In this document: positions 17,181-27,200 of the stretch, in pieces
Layout: each line of letters starts with the position of its first letter
Numbering within the stretch: position 1 is the first letter of the stretch
Assembly (NCBI RefSeq): GCF_025961315.1
Contig: NZ_JAOQNK010000001.1
Span: 992,001-1,056,000 of the forward strand
From: Sphingobacterium kitahiroshimense
Lineage (GTDB): Bacteria; Bacteroidota; Bacteroidia; Sphingobacteriales; Sphingobacteriaceae
DNA: 64,000 nt
Reading direction: 5' to 3'
Notes under the pieces: generated by a model
Database searches by the model: none
Told to the model about the DNA's origin: nothing
The model's input: only the letters and a program-made list of their open reading frames with translations
Program-made: the position numbers and the translations under genes

Positions 17181-17855
17181 TTAGAATAACAAGAAACTTA
17201 AGAAGCCACCGATGCTGTTTTCATTGTGTTTCTCTGGACCGTAATAATCGATATTGGCACCCACACCAAAAGTTATTTCTCTATAACTTAAACCAGCTCG
17301 AGCCATGAGGTAACTTCTTGTTTGCAAATTGATGACAGTACTGTATTCATACAAAGCCTGAATTCGCGAATAAAGGCGCCAATTATCATTTATCTGTGGT
17401 TTATATTCAACTAAAAACATTCCTTCGACATTCGTGTCTTTAGAATAATCTATTCTAGAATTAGCCACAAACAACCAAGTTGGATTAGCTACGGTATAGA
17501 TTATACCTGCTATGGGTCGCATGCCTTTCACTGGGGTTACGTGCAAACCGCCTGCTAGTTTGAAACCCTTTGCGATATCATAGGTCAGACTGGCTTGCGT
17601 CATGTAATCGTTGATCTGATTACTGTCCCATTCTCCCACGAGAGACGTGACACTAAAAAAGCCTAGCTTGGGAATAGTCTTAAATTTTTTATCGATGATC
17701 ATTTGAAGGGCCAATCCTCTGTTGCTACCCAAAATCTCTGTATTTATTGGTGGATTTATGACTGAAATTTGAGATTTTTCTTGTGCAATAGCATTTCCGA
17801 TCATTACGGAAAACAGCGCTATAAAAACATACTTTATTTTTGTTACATCGTTCAT
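17181..17855 (-). CDS. Putative outer-membrane beta-barrel protein
   Basis: A 224-residue protein with a signal peptide ending GNAIAQ and a mature part of alternating hydrophobic/polar strands (MTQASLTYDIAKGFKLAGGLHV, NPTWLFVANSRIDYS, TFGVGANIDYYG) ending in an aromatic C-terminal residue (FLLF), as in outer-membrane barrels. No family is recognised with confidence. The frameshifted gene at 16733-17145 follows on the same strand. The 302-bp gap to the fucosidase gene is AT-rich and holds only the two divergent promoter regions. Confidence 0.7.
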   Translation of the reverse strand: MNDVTKIKYVFIALFSVMIGNAIAQEKSQISVINPPINTEILGSNRGLALQMIIDKKFKTIPKLGFFSVTSLVGEWDSNQINDYMTQASLTYDIAKGFKLAGGLHVTPVKGMRPIAGIIYTVANPTWLFVANSRIDYSKDTNVEGMFLVEYKPQINDNWRLYSRIQALYEYSTVINLQTRSYLMARAGLSYREITFGVGANIDYYGPEKHNENSIGGFLSFLLF

Positions 17856-18157
17856 TTTGTACTCTTGGCTTGTATGAAGTGTGAAAGAATTTTACTCCCA
17901 ATATCAGGCTTAGTTGAATAAGAAATTTGTTCTTACTATGCTCCTTGGAAATACAAATTTGAACTAATTTAAACTCTTAACCTATAAATAATCAGGCAGA
18001 AAGTTTAAAAAAACGTTCCAGTAATTCAAAATATTAGTGATTTAAATAAATAAATGTTAATTTAACACTTATTACTTAATCAAATTACATGTATTAAAAA
18101 ACAGATGTTATGACGGTTAGTAAAAAATCAGTATAAAACCATTTAAATTATAGATCA

Positions 18158-19930
18158 ATGATAAAAATTTTAAAGATAAGTGTTGGTTTTTCTTTCGCTC
18201 TTCTAACCTACATTTGTCATCAATCAAATGCACAAACTAAAGTTAGCTCAGCAACAGCAGTACTTCCTATACCTCAAATACCTCCAACAGGACCGGTAGA
18301 TAGTTTGCCTATGGGAGATTGGAAGTCTTTCGAAGAAGTTAAACTCGATATTCCTATTTTCCCAGGTCCATTCAAACCAACATGGGAATCGATAGAGGCT
18401 AATTATCCTGGAGATCCTGATTGGCTCAGGGAAGCGAAGTTTGGTATATGGGTTCACTTTGGCCCTCAAGCATCGGGAGAAAGTGGTGATTGGTATGCGA
18501 GAAAGCTATATACACCTGGTACGCCTGCATATAAAAATCACCTTAAAAATTATGGTCACCCTTCCGAATTTGGTTATAAGGAAATACTTAACAAATGGAA
18601 TCCCACCAAACTTGATCCTGCTAAACTTGCTAAAATATATAAGGATGCCGGAGCAAGATTCTTAATGATCCAAGGCGTACACCATGATAATTATGACTTG
18701 TGGAACTCACGCTATCAACCATGGAATTCAGTTAACATAGGACCTAAACGTGATTTAATTGGCGAGTGGGCGAAAGCTTGCCACGAGAATAACATTCGTT
18801 ACGGAGTAACCTTTCATCATGAATACACCTGGTGGTGGTGGCAAACAGCTTTTGGAAGCGATACCACAGGGGCTAAGAAAGGATTACCTTATGATGGCAA
18901 TCTTACTGCTACTGATGGAAAGGGTAAGTGGTGGGAAAAATATGACCCTCGCCTACTCTATGGCATAGATCTGCGCGAATATAAAGGAGTTGCTGAAAAA
19001 TCTCACACACCGTGGTCACCACCATCACCAGGAATTTTTAGTAGACACCTGGAATATGCGAATTGGTATGCCAAGCAATGGGCATTGCGTATGATGGATG
19101 TGGTGGAAAAATATGACCCGGATTTTATATATACAGATGGTACTGTTCAAGGACCTTTCACTGGTAACGGGACAGGTACGGGTTATAAAGCAGATGCGAT
19201 GCAGCATGTGATCGCTGATTATTACAATAGGACACTAAAGAGACACGGAAAGGTCAATACTTTTAGTATTGTGAAATTTCGGGATAAAACAAATGGTACG
19301 GTTACAACCGAGGAATTTGCTATTCCTGAAAAAATTAAAACAGACCAGCCTTGGATAGCGGAAGCGCCGGTTGGAGACTGGTATTATGCACCTAATTTTA
19401 CTTATGACTCCGGAATGATGATCCGATATGTGATAGAGGCTATTGCTCGGGATGGTAATGCTGCTCTCTGTGTTTCACTACTACCAGATGGATCATTGGA
19501 TGAGGGTAGTTTAAAGATGCTCAAAGAGGTAGGAATATGGATGCGACGTAACGGGGAGGCGGTTTATGGAAGCAGAGCATGGAAAATTCCTGGTGAAGGA
19601 GAACAAGCAAACGGGAAATTGAAAATGCTCCCGGGTGGCGGACTTGGTCGCAGACATGCAGAATTTAAGTTTAACACAACGGACTTTAGATTTACCGTAG
19701 GAAAAAACGGATCGCTTTATGCTTTTTGTATGAACCTGCCGGAAGCTGGATCTGAATTGAAAATAAAATCACTTGGTAGTAACGCAAACTTATTGGAAAA
19801 AACAATTAAAAAAGTGAGCATGCTCGGATACGAAGGTGAGTTGAAATGGAAGCAGGTGGCCGATGGATTGGTCGTGACTTGTCCTTCCCAGATGGATTAT
19901 GCAACCGCAGTTGTGTTTAGAGTTGAGTAA
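18158..19930 (+). CDS. Secreted alpha-L-fucosidase, glycoside hydrolase family 29
   Basis: A 590-residue GH29 enzyme with an N-terminal signal segment ending QSNAQ. The catalytic domain begins at about residue 80 (DWLREAKFGIWVHFGPQ, the classical GH29 opening) and includes FLMIQGVHHDNYDLW, YGVTFHHEYTWWWW and KYDPDFIYTDG, where the last Asp matches the position of the GH29 nucleophile. A beta-sandwich follows to the C-terminus. It would release L-fucose from glycans outside the cell. It stands alone, with no SusC/D, fucose transporter or kinase beside it, and ends at a strong terminator. Confidence 0.88.
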   Translation: MIKILKISVGFSFALLTYICHQSNAQTKVSSATAVLPIPQIPPTGPVDSLPMGDWKSFEEVKLDIPIFPGPFKPTWESIEANYPGDPDWLREAKFGIWVHFGPQASGESGDWYARKLYTPGTPAYKNHLKNYGHPSEFGYKEILNKWNPTKLDPAKLAKIYKDAGARFLMIQGVHHDNYDLWNSRYQPWNSVNIGPKRDLIGEWAKACHENNIRYGVTFHHEYTWWWWQTAFGSDTTGAKKGLPYDGNLTATDGKGKWWEKYDPRLLYGIDLREYKGVAEKSHTPWSPPSPGIFSRHLEYANWYAKQWALRMMDVVEKYDPDFIYTDGTVQGPFTGNGTGTGYKADAMQHVIADYYNRTLKRHGKVNTFSIVKFRDKTNGTVTTEEFAIPEKIKTDQPWIAEAPVGDWYYAPNFTYDSGMMIRYVIEAIARDGNAALCVSLLPDGSLDEGSLKMLKEVGIWMRRNGEAVYGSRAWKIPGEGEQANGKLKMLPGGGLGRRHAEFKFNTTDFRFTVGKNGSLYAFCMNLPEAGSELKIKSLGSNANLLEKTIKKVSMLGYEGELKWKQVADGLVVTCPSQMDYATAVVFRVE

Positions 19931-19970
19931 AATATCTTGTATACACCTGGATAATCATGTGGTGTATTTA

Positions 19971-20018
19971 AAATAAATAAGTAACGCGCTGATAGAAGAC
20001 TGCGTTACTTATTTATTT
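19971..20018 (+). terminator. Terminator of the fucosidase gene
   Basis: AAATAAATAAGTAACGC (19971-19987) pairs with GCGTTACTTATTTATTT (20002-20018) around a 14-base loop, 40 bp after the fucosidase stop. Confidence 0.85.
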
Positions 20019-20106
20019 CTAGAAGGACACTACCTTACTTCTGCCAATAGAAAATGGTGAGAGATCTTACCATTTTTAAAATTCAGCATGACGAAAAACA
20101 TATTAA

Positions 20107-20289
20107 TGTTCTCATGGATTATCCAAAAAGGTATTTTATAAGTTATTTGGAGTAACTTCGTATCTTTTATCTAGGATTAATTTTGCATCATATCTTACAA
20201 GAAAATATGATGCAAATTGGGATACAGAAATAGATGATCAATATAGTAGCAGTGGGATGAGTGATATCATGCATCAATATTATTTGTAA
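20107..20289 (+). other. Possible decayed coding fragment (61 codons, no start)
   Basis: Between stop codons at 20104 and 20287 the plus strand is open for 60 residues without a usable ATG. The C-terminal half reads like protein (RKYDANWDTEIDD, SSSGMSDIMHQYYL). A hairpin TTTGCATCATAT (20182-20193)/ATATGATGCAAA (20205-20216) lies inside. It may be a gene remnant or chance; no family is recognised. Confidence 0.25.
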
Positions 20290-20293
20290 AATG

Positions 20294-20773
20294 TTAGGCT
20301 ATTTTACTTAAAAAAGATCTGTATTTAAAGAAAAGAAAAAGGGATATCATTAAAAACAAAATTGTTGAAAGCAACACTGCACTTTTCAGACCTTGTAAGA
20401 ATAGGTTTTCAGCATAAATGTTTAGTAAATGCATGATGCTGATTAATAAAGTAATCACAAATGTGATGATGATCTTGACCCGCAGTTTTTTAAGATTTGT
20501 GCTCCCTTTTTCTATTTCTGAAGCGATTGTATGAGACGTTAATTCGGTATTATTTACGAATATAGACTGCCTACGTATAAATATATAAGTCTCCCAAATA
20601 ACTAGAAGTGTAGCTATAGAAAGTCCATGTTTCAATCCTTGTGAAAAGGCAGAATCATTTTGTAAGAAGTGCGTGTAGGTCAAAAATAGCATGACAACAG
20701 ACGTGCATATTCCTAAAAACAAAATTGTCATAAACCGATAGAATTGTATGATGTATGCTACCATGGAAAACAT
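20294..20773 (-). CDS. Four-helix membrane protein of unknown function
   Basis: A 159-residue protein with four transmembrane helices (residues ~5-30, ~48-66, ~98-118 and ~128-152) and a short soluble loop between helices 2 and 3. No family is recognised. It starts 17 bp after the ExbD-like gene on the same strand, so it is probably cotranscribed and could be a membrane partner of that protein. It is too short, and arranged differently, to be a typical ExbB/TolQ. Confidence 0.65.
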   Translation of the reverse strand: MFSMVAYIIQFYRFMTILFLGICTSVVMLFLTYTHFLQNDSAFSQGLKHGLSIATLLVIWETYIFIRRQSIFVNNTELTSHTIASEIEKGSTNLKKLRVKIIITFVITLLISIMHLLNIYAENLFLQGLKSAVLLSTILFLMISLFLFFKYRSFLSKIA

Positions 20774-20790
20774 TATTGACCAGTTTATAT

Positions 20791-21414
20791 TTATAAATTC
20801 TTAAGGTCTGTTATGAAACTGAATTTATTGACTTTTTGATCGCGTAATGTCTCGATCACCTTATTTACTTCAGGAAACTTTGTACTCGCATCAGCTTTAA
20901 TTAATATCTTCAACTGTTGCTCATGTAACTGATAGTGTACTGTGCGCACGCTTGAGATCCAGTTGTACAGCTCATTAGAAAGATTAGTTGTTGAATCCAC
21001 TAGGATACCGGTATGATATGTTTTGTCCATGTGTTTCTCTGGAGAAAGGGCAAGAAACTGTTTAAGCTGTCTTACGGGAACACCCACAGTACCCATGACA
21101 ACAAATTTTTCCTTTTCTTCTGGACTAAATGCTACATTATATTTATTAGCCATAACTTCTAATGTCTTTTCTTTGACATCTCTTTCAGCAATGGACAACA
21201 GACAAGTGCCCTCTTTATTGATGGTTATCATAGCAAAGTTTTCATCCGGCATTTTTTCAGTACTGACAGAAGATGGAGTGTCTACTGGAACAGGTTCTGG
21301 AGCTTTAAATACAGCGGTCATTACAAAGAAATTGAGCAATAGGAATGTCACATCAGACATTGCCGTCATATCCACACTAGGTGCAACTCTTTTAATTTTA
21401 ATTCTTGGCATCAT
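20791..21414 (-). CDS. ExbD/TolR-like biopolymer transport protein
   Basis: About 207 residues from the ATG-ATG at 21414; a further TTG upstream lies in a palindrome and is not favoured. The N-terminus is basic (MPRIKIKRVAPSVDM) and is followed by the single ExbD transmembrane helix with its conserved Asp, SDVTFLLLNFFVMTAVF (residues ~19-35). The periplasmic domain extends to the C-terminus (KADASTKFPEVNKVIETLRDQ is the typical last strand-helix unit). ExbD normally needs ExbB and TonB; neither is adjacent. Expression probably responds to the MarR gene upstream through the 44-bp palindrome. Confidence 0.88.
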   Translation of the reverse strand: MMPRIKIKRVAPSVDMTAMSDVTFLLLNFFVMTAVFKAPEPVPVDTPSSVSTEKMPDENFAMITINKEGTCLLSIAERDVKEKTLEVMANKYNVAFSPEEKEKFVVMGTVGVPVRQLKQFLALSPEKHMDKTYHTGILVDSTTNLSNELYNWISSVRTVHYQLHEQQLKILIKADASTKFPEVNKVIETLRDQKVNKFSFITDLKNL

Positions 21415-21433
21415 TTTATAAATTAGTTCTACA

Positions 21434-21477
21434 ATAGTAAACAATGTTGACTAATATTAGTCAACATTGTTTACTAT
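21434..21477. promoter_or_regulatory. 44-bp perfect palindrome between marR and exbD-like genes
   Basis: The left arm 21434-21455 (ending GTTGACTAAT) is the exact reverse complement of the right arm 21456-21477 (starting ATTAGTCAAC), with no loop. It starts 20 bp upstream of the ExbD-like ATG and lies about 45 bp downstream of the marR stop on the same strand. There is no T tract, so an operator, probably for the neighbouring MarR protein, is more likely than a terminator. Confidence 0.75.
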
Positions 21478-21520
21478 AAAACCAATAATTACTTTAAAAT
21501 GACAAAAAAAACGATTTTGA

Positions 21521-21955
21521 TTATTTTCTGATAAGAGAGTTTAAAACTGATAAACTGTTTATGATAGATGTTCGATCCACGTCTTTTGAAATCGTTTCGA
21601 AATATTGACTAACACGGACAAGTGATTCGCTAACAATCTGATTACCAAAATCTGTTAACATTATTTTTGAATAGCGCTTATCGGAAGACATCGGTTGAAT
21701 TGTAATAACATTCTTTTCTACCATATGAGATATAATCCGGCTCATCGCTTGTTTCGAGATCTGCGCCTGTTGTGCCAACAATTTATTGGTGGTACCATCC
21801 TTATCGATGTGTATCAACACTTGCATATAAGATAATTGAAACTTCCCAGGCCAAAGATCTTGCAAATTTGCCTCTGCCCATTCTTCAATATCTTTTTTTA
21901 AAGCATACACTGTTCTGATATAGCCGACGGGATCTAAAACACTATGAATATCCAT
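21521..21955 (-). CDS. MarR family transcriptional regulator
   Basis: A 144-residue winged-helix regulator. The DNA-binding core is TNKLLAQQAQISKQAMSRIISHMVEKNVI (residues ~57-85), followed by the wing QPMSSDKRYSKIMLTDFG, which carries the usual D-x-R signature. It is the first gene of a minus-strand group with the ExbD-like and four-helix membrane proteins. Its likely operator is the palindrome at 21434-21477. The inducing ligand is unknown. Confidence 0.92.
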   Translation of the reverse strand: MDIHSVLDPVGYIRTVYALKKDIEEWAEANLQDLWPGKFQLSYMQVLIHIDKDGTTNKLLAQQAQISKQAMSRIISHMVEKNVITIQPMSSDKRYSKIMLTDFGNQIVSESLVRVSQYFETISKDVDRTSIINSLSVLNSLIRK

Positions 21956-22117
21956 ATTAATTTGTTAATTAAGAATAACAAACTTATGAACATAATCTTT
22001 ATGTATCAAATGTAAGTGTAGTATATTATACATTCACTTCTCCTTTCCACATGCATGGTACGACTTCAATTATTGGGTCTCAATTGAAATGACTGAAGTG
22101 ATAAAAAATGTATTCAT

Positions 22118-22312
22118 TTATTTTATTGCCAGCAAGAAATTTCCAAAAGAAGCAGGTAAATCTATCATAGGCTTATGCAGATTTAAACTAGCGGGATCTG
22201 AGAAACTGAGATAAACATATTTTGAAACATACAGTTGATCAGAAAAAAAATCCTCACTCCCATTATGGTATACAACAGGACATTTCACATAGCCACGGAT
22301 TACTCCTTTAGC
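22118..22312 (-). pseudogene. C-terminal fragment of an unidentified gene
   Basis: The minus strand is open for 64 residues ending at a stop at 22118, in a sequence that reads like real protein (RGYVKCPVVYHNGSEDFFSD ... DLPASFGNFLLAIK). There is no ATG and an in-frame stop lies just upstream at 22313-22315. It looks like the 3' end of a gene whose 5' part is lost. It fills most of the 442-bp gap between marR and the sigma factor gene. Family not recognised. Confidence 0.45.
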
Positions 22313-22397
22313 TCAAGATTAAATGGATAGATTGTTTACATAATCATAATATTCGCTTAATCATTAATCAGCTCGGACATTTTAACTTTGTTCAAGT

Positions 22398-22922
22398 ATG
22401 GAACATATTAAAGCGATAAAAGAAGATAACCATAAAGTTTTTAATCAGATCTATGAACAATATCACCAGCAGATTTATAGCTTTATTATACTGAAAACGC
22501 GTTCTGAATACATTTCTGAAGAAGTAACCCAACTCACGTTCATCAAACTATGGAAGCAACGTAAGCAATTAAATGAGCATCTAGAAATTCATATCCAAAT
22601 TTTTGGAATGGCCAGACAAGTCATGATCGATCTGCTCCGAAAAGAGTCCAACCGTTTTAAATATGAAGGCGAATCGGCAAATACCCCATTCACGGACAGC
22701 TTAATTACTGCGATTGAAAGTAAAGATCTCTTGAAGATCATGGAGCAGGATATCGAAAATATGCCTAAAATGCGTCGCCTGGTATTTGAACTGAGTCGGA
22801 AACAAGGGTTAACACATAAAGAAATCGCACAACTCTACTCCATTTCTCCAAAAACGGTCGAACACCATATTGGTAAAGCCTTGATGCAACTCAAGCAGCA
22901 TCTTTATTCGATTATGCTATAA
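22398..22922 (+). CDS. FecI-like ECF sigma factor
   Basis: A 174-residue sigma-70 family factor of the kind that controls SusC/SusD loci in Bacteroidota. Region 2 spans ~15-80 (FNQIYEQYHQQIYSFIILKT, FIKLWKQRKQL) and region 4 ends with LTHKEIAQLYSISPKTVEHHI (~138-158). It is followed at 163 bp by a FecR protein and then by the SusC-SusD-phosphatase genes, its expected targets. Confidence 0.92.
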   Translation: MEHIKAIKEDNHKVFNQIYEQYHQQIYSFIILKTRSEYISEEVTQLTFIKLWKQRKQLNEHLEIHIQIFGMARQVMIDLLRKESNRFKYEGESANTPFTDSLITAIESKDLLKIMEQDIENMPKMRRLVFELSRKQGLTHKEIAQLYSISPKTVEHHIGKALMQLKQHLYSIML

Positions 22923-23085
22923 AATAATGTCCCAGCGATCGATTAAAAAATAAATTCGCCCCCTTACAACACATCACACTGACAACAAGACACATACCAA
23001 TCAAAAAGCTCTTCCCCCTGCTAATTCCTAAATTAAATAATTGTTAACTCGCTAGGGATATCCCCTTGAACCACGTAATGCTATT

Positions 23086-24183
23086 ATGAGGTTCAGAAAA
23101 AACAAAACAGGCAAGCAGCAAAATCGTCTTGACAAGCAATACATACGTAAGCAACTATGGAAAGATCCATCCATAATTGATGATATATTTCCCGATCAAG
23201 AATGGGAATCACATCTGGGAGATGCCGACCAGTTTATCCCATCGACTAAAATGGCGCATTATATACATGACGAAATTAGCACGGAAAGTAAACAAAAACA
23301 GGAAAAGAAGAATAACAACATTTACCTCAAGCGATTTAGCTATTACGCGGCGGCTGCAGCATTGCTACTCGTATCGTTGGGCATGTGGCTATGGATAAAA
23401 CCAGCTTTTGATAACAACAGTCCAACTTTAGTTGAGTGGCAGGAAAAAACAGATCTCAAAAAAGATACGAGCTGGGTTTCAGTAACCAATAACCAAAACT
23501 CAATCCAAACGTATACCCTGCCCGACCGATCTACGGTCAAACTATTTGCGCAGAGTACCATACGTTACCCGCAGTACTTCACAGATCACAGCCGGGAGAT
23601 CTATTTAAATGGAAAAGCTTATTTTTCGGTATACAAAGATGGTTCCCGCCCATTTAGCGTATACGCCAGTGCAACAAAAACGACTGCCTTAGGTACATCC
23701 TTTACCATTGATTCGCGCAGCAGCTCAAAATATATATCTGTGCAATTACACACCGGAAAGATTGTTGTTGCATCTATAATGGCCATTCCTACATTTAAAA
23801 ATATTTTCCTAAAAAATGCAGGTGAGTCCCTGTCTTTTGATGCAAACATGCATCTCGTAGCGCATCACAGCGGTACTGTAAAAAAAGAAGCAAGTATGAG
23901 CAAGTCCCCGAGTCAGAACAAGCCCAACGGCTTGCTTGAACTAAACAATATACCTTTGTCGGAGGTTTTTGCTGCCCTCAGCACGACTTATAACACGCCT
24001 ATAAAAATAGGCAAACAGGACATTTCCAAAATCCAATACACTGGCAGTATAAACCCGCAACTTGAACAGTTACAAGACGTACTTGCAGTCATCTGTCTGA
24101 TTAATAACCTGCGCTATGTACAAGAAACGGATGGTTCTTATACCATCTATCGTCAAAATGAATACAGCAACGATCAACTATAA
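23086..24183 (+). CDS. FecR family anti-sigma factor
   Basis: A 365-residue protein with a cytoplasmic N-terminal part (~1-84), one transmembrane helix (YYAAAAALLLVSLGMWLWI, ~86-105), a FecR domain (~150-245; YTLPDRSTVKLFAQSTIRYP, EIYLNGKAYFSV, TALGTSFTI) and a C-terminal DUF4974/STN-like domain (~285-355; LLELNNIPLSEVFAALSTTY). It relays the state of the partner TonB receptor to the FecI-like sigma factor upstream. It ends 29 bp before SusC. Confidence 0.9.
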   Translation: MRFRKNKTGKQQNRLDKQYIRKQLWKDPSIIDDIFPDQEWESHLGDADQFIPSTKMAHYIHDEISTESKQKQEKKNNNIYLKRFSYYAAAAALLLVSLGMWLWIKPAFDNNSPTLVEWQEKTDLKKDTSWVSVTNNQNSIQTYTLPDRSTVKLFAQSTIRYPQYFTDHSREIYLNGKAYFSVYKDGSRPFSVYASATKTTALGTSFTIDSRSSSKYISVQLHTGKIVVASIMAIPTFKNIFLKNAGESLSFDANMHLVAHHSGTVKKEASMSKSPSQNKPNGLLELNNIPLSEVFAALSTTYNTPIKIGKQDISKIQYTGSINPQLEQLQDVLAVICLINNLRYVQETDGSYTIYRQNEYSNDQL

Positions 24184-24212
24184 ATCCATAAAATCAATCA
24201 CTATTTAAAATC

Positions 24213-27200
24213 ATGTTTAACAAACAGAACCAATTCAGAAAAAGCGTGTTATTCTTTGCACTATTTGCGACGGGGCTATCCTACGCACAGGCGCAACAGG
24301 ATCAAGTAAAAGGAGCAACACAAGATGAAAATGGAAAGTTTTTATCTGGCGTCAGCGTTAAAGCCCTAAATCGGGAATCGGGGAAAACATTCACGACGAG
24401 CTCTTCCGAAAAAGGACTTTTCTCTTTTCACAACCTGCCAGAAGGAGGTCCTTATCAGTTTATATTTTCTTCGGTAGGTTATCAGCCAGATACGCTCTCG
24501 GGCTACAGTGTGCAACCCGGAAGGCCATTAGCCTTAAGCGTCAAACTTATTCCCATGTCCACAACACTCGATGAAGTCGTTATCGGATATGGACGTATCG
24601 CTCGAAAAGACCTCACCAGTTCCATCACAACAGTCAAAGCTGAAGACATGAATGTCGGTGTTATGACCTCCCCTGCTCAGATGCTTCAGGGAAAGGTCCC
24701 GGGCCTGACCATATCAACTAACAACAGTAATCCTAATGCAACCCCATCCGTCAGTCTAAGAGGTGCTTCTACTTTGAGAAGTGGCGAAGCGATGGAACCC
24801 TACTATGTGATCGATGGCGTACCCGGAGCATCACTCGCACTAGTAGCACCAGACGATATCCAATCGATCGATGTGTTACGCGATGCATCAGCAACAGCGA
24901 TATACGGTTCAAAAGCCGCAAACGGGGTCATTATCGTTACAACGAAACGCGGTAAAGCAGGACAGGCAAGCATTAGCTACAACGGTTATTTAGCGATAGA
25001 CAAAATCGCAAAACGCTATGAAATGATGAACGGTGAACAGTACCGAAATTATATTGCGGCTAACAAATTCGCGATGGAACCGACCGATGATTTAGGAGCA
25101 GATACCGATTGGCAACGAGAGGTAGAACGAAAGGGTATTTCCAATAATCACAATGTCTCTTTGATCGGTGGAACCGAAACAACACAATACAGTGCCAGTC
25201 TCAATACGTTTAAAAACAACGGTATTATCAAAGGAACAGACCTGGGCCGTCAGATCGCACGCGGATTTGTACAAACAAGCGCGCTGGATAAACGGCTTAC
25301 GGCTTCTTTTAATATCAATACCAGTATTACCAAACAAAATGATGTCCTTGCCCTTGGCGATGGTTTAAGTGTATACGACGCGATGTATTACTACTTGCCA
25401 GTATCCCCTGTCCGGACAGAATCTGGCGCTTGGTTTGAAAAAACAGACCGTTCGCAATATGTGAATCCGCTATCATTAATAGAGGAGAATACCAATTATA
25501 CCAAAACCAAAATGATACAGGGACATGCCAAACTTGGATATAAAATATTACCGAGCCTAACCTACAACATCGACCTGTCCCTGCAAAACCGCCAGTATAA
25601 CAACGCACAGTACTACTCGAGTTTATCCATGGCAGCACGTAATCAAAATGGAAAATCGATCCGTGCAGCAGTAGAAGACGAAAGAAAGATCATGGAAATG
25701 AATCTAAGCTTCGATCGAACATTTGGAAATGTCCATAAGTTTTCAGCTCTTGCCGGTTATTCGTGGGAAGAAAACAATAATGACGATGGGTTTCAACTGA
25801 CAACTTCAGACTATTACGATGATGGTTTAAGTTATTATAATCCCGGCATGGCCAATGTTGTCGATATTTTGGGATTTGGCAATTATTACCTTTCAACATT
25901 GCGTATGATCTCTGTTTACGGACGTGTAAATTATGCTTACAACAATAAATATCTTTTTCAGGCGACAGTAAGGCGTGATGGATCTTCGGCATTTGGTGCA
26001 AACAACCGATGGGCCACCTTCCCTTCTATTTCAGGAGCATGGAGACTATCGGAAGAACCATTTATTCGCGATATGAATTTCTTTGATGATCTAAAACTGC
26101 GTGCCGGATATGGCGTCAGTGGCAATTCATTAGGTTTCGATGTGTTTACCGCTAGACAGGTCTATGGTGCCACCTCGAGTTTCTACACCGATGCTTTCGG
26201 AAACGATCTCCGTACACTTGCTGCACTTCGTAATTCAAATCCCAATCTACGCTGGGAACGCACAGGGATGCTTAATCTGGGTATCGACTTCGCATTCCTG
26301 AAAAATAGATTAAGCGGAACCTTGGAATATTACGATAAAAATACCACCGATCTTATCTACGACTATGCCGTGTCCACAACCAAATATCTGTACCGCTCAC
26401 TAACAGCCAATGTCGGTGAGATCAACAACAAAGGAATTGAACTGACCCTAAATGCTGTCCCCGTAAAAACGACACATTTCAGCTGGAACACAGGGATTGT
26501 GGCCTCGCACAATAAAAATGTGGTCACCCGAATTACGAATCAGGAATTTTCGACCGACTACGTGGATTTAGCAGACTTGGGTGGCGCCGGTCAAAGTAAT
26601 GCTTTTCAGCAACGCCTACAAGAAGGTGCGCCTATTGGTCAGTTTTATACCTGGGAATGGGCAGGTTATAATGATGCCGGTATCTCGACTTTTTATGTAC
26701 GCGATGCGCAAACGAAGGAACGTACAGGTGAAACCACCATTACCCCGACCAATAAAGACCGTGCCGTAACGGGAAGCGCACAGCCAAAACTGACTTTAGG
26801 CTGGAACAATACCGTAACCTACAAAAACTTCGCTTTAACCGGTATGTTCCAGGGTGTATTTGGACATAAGGTCATGAATGCGACCCGCGCCCGACACTCC
26901 AATGTCGTAGGCAATGCCGGACAGAAAAATCTATTGGCCAGTGTAATCGACACGGAGAAAGCAACAGATATCAACGCACATTATTTATCAGACCGTTACT
27001 TGGAAAGTGGGAATTATCTGCGTTTAGCCAATTTGGGCCTTTCTTACAACATCCGCAATATCGGTGGTCAGTTGAAAAATGTAAAGCTATACGCTTCGAT
27101 GAACAATGTCTTTGTGCTCACGAATTACAAGGGAGTAGACCCCGAGGTAGATCTTGGTGGACTTACACCTGGTGTTGACAACAGGCAGACTTATCCACGT

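Noticed and set aside
21415..21444. Longer N-terminus for the ExbD-like protein from a TTG codon
   Set aside because: It would run into the 44-bp palindrome and add residues unlike the family; the ATG-ATG at 21414 gives the normal basic N-terminus.
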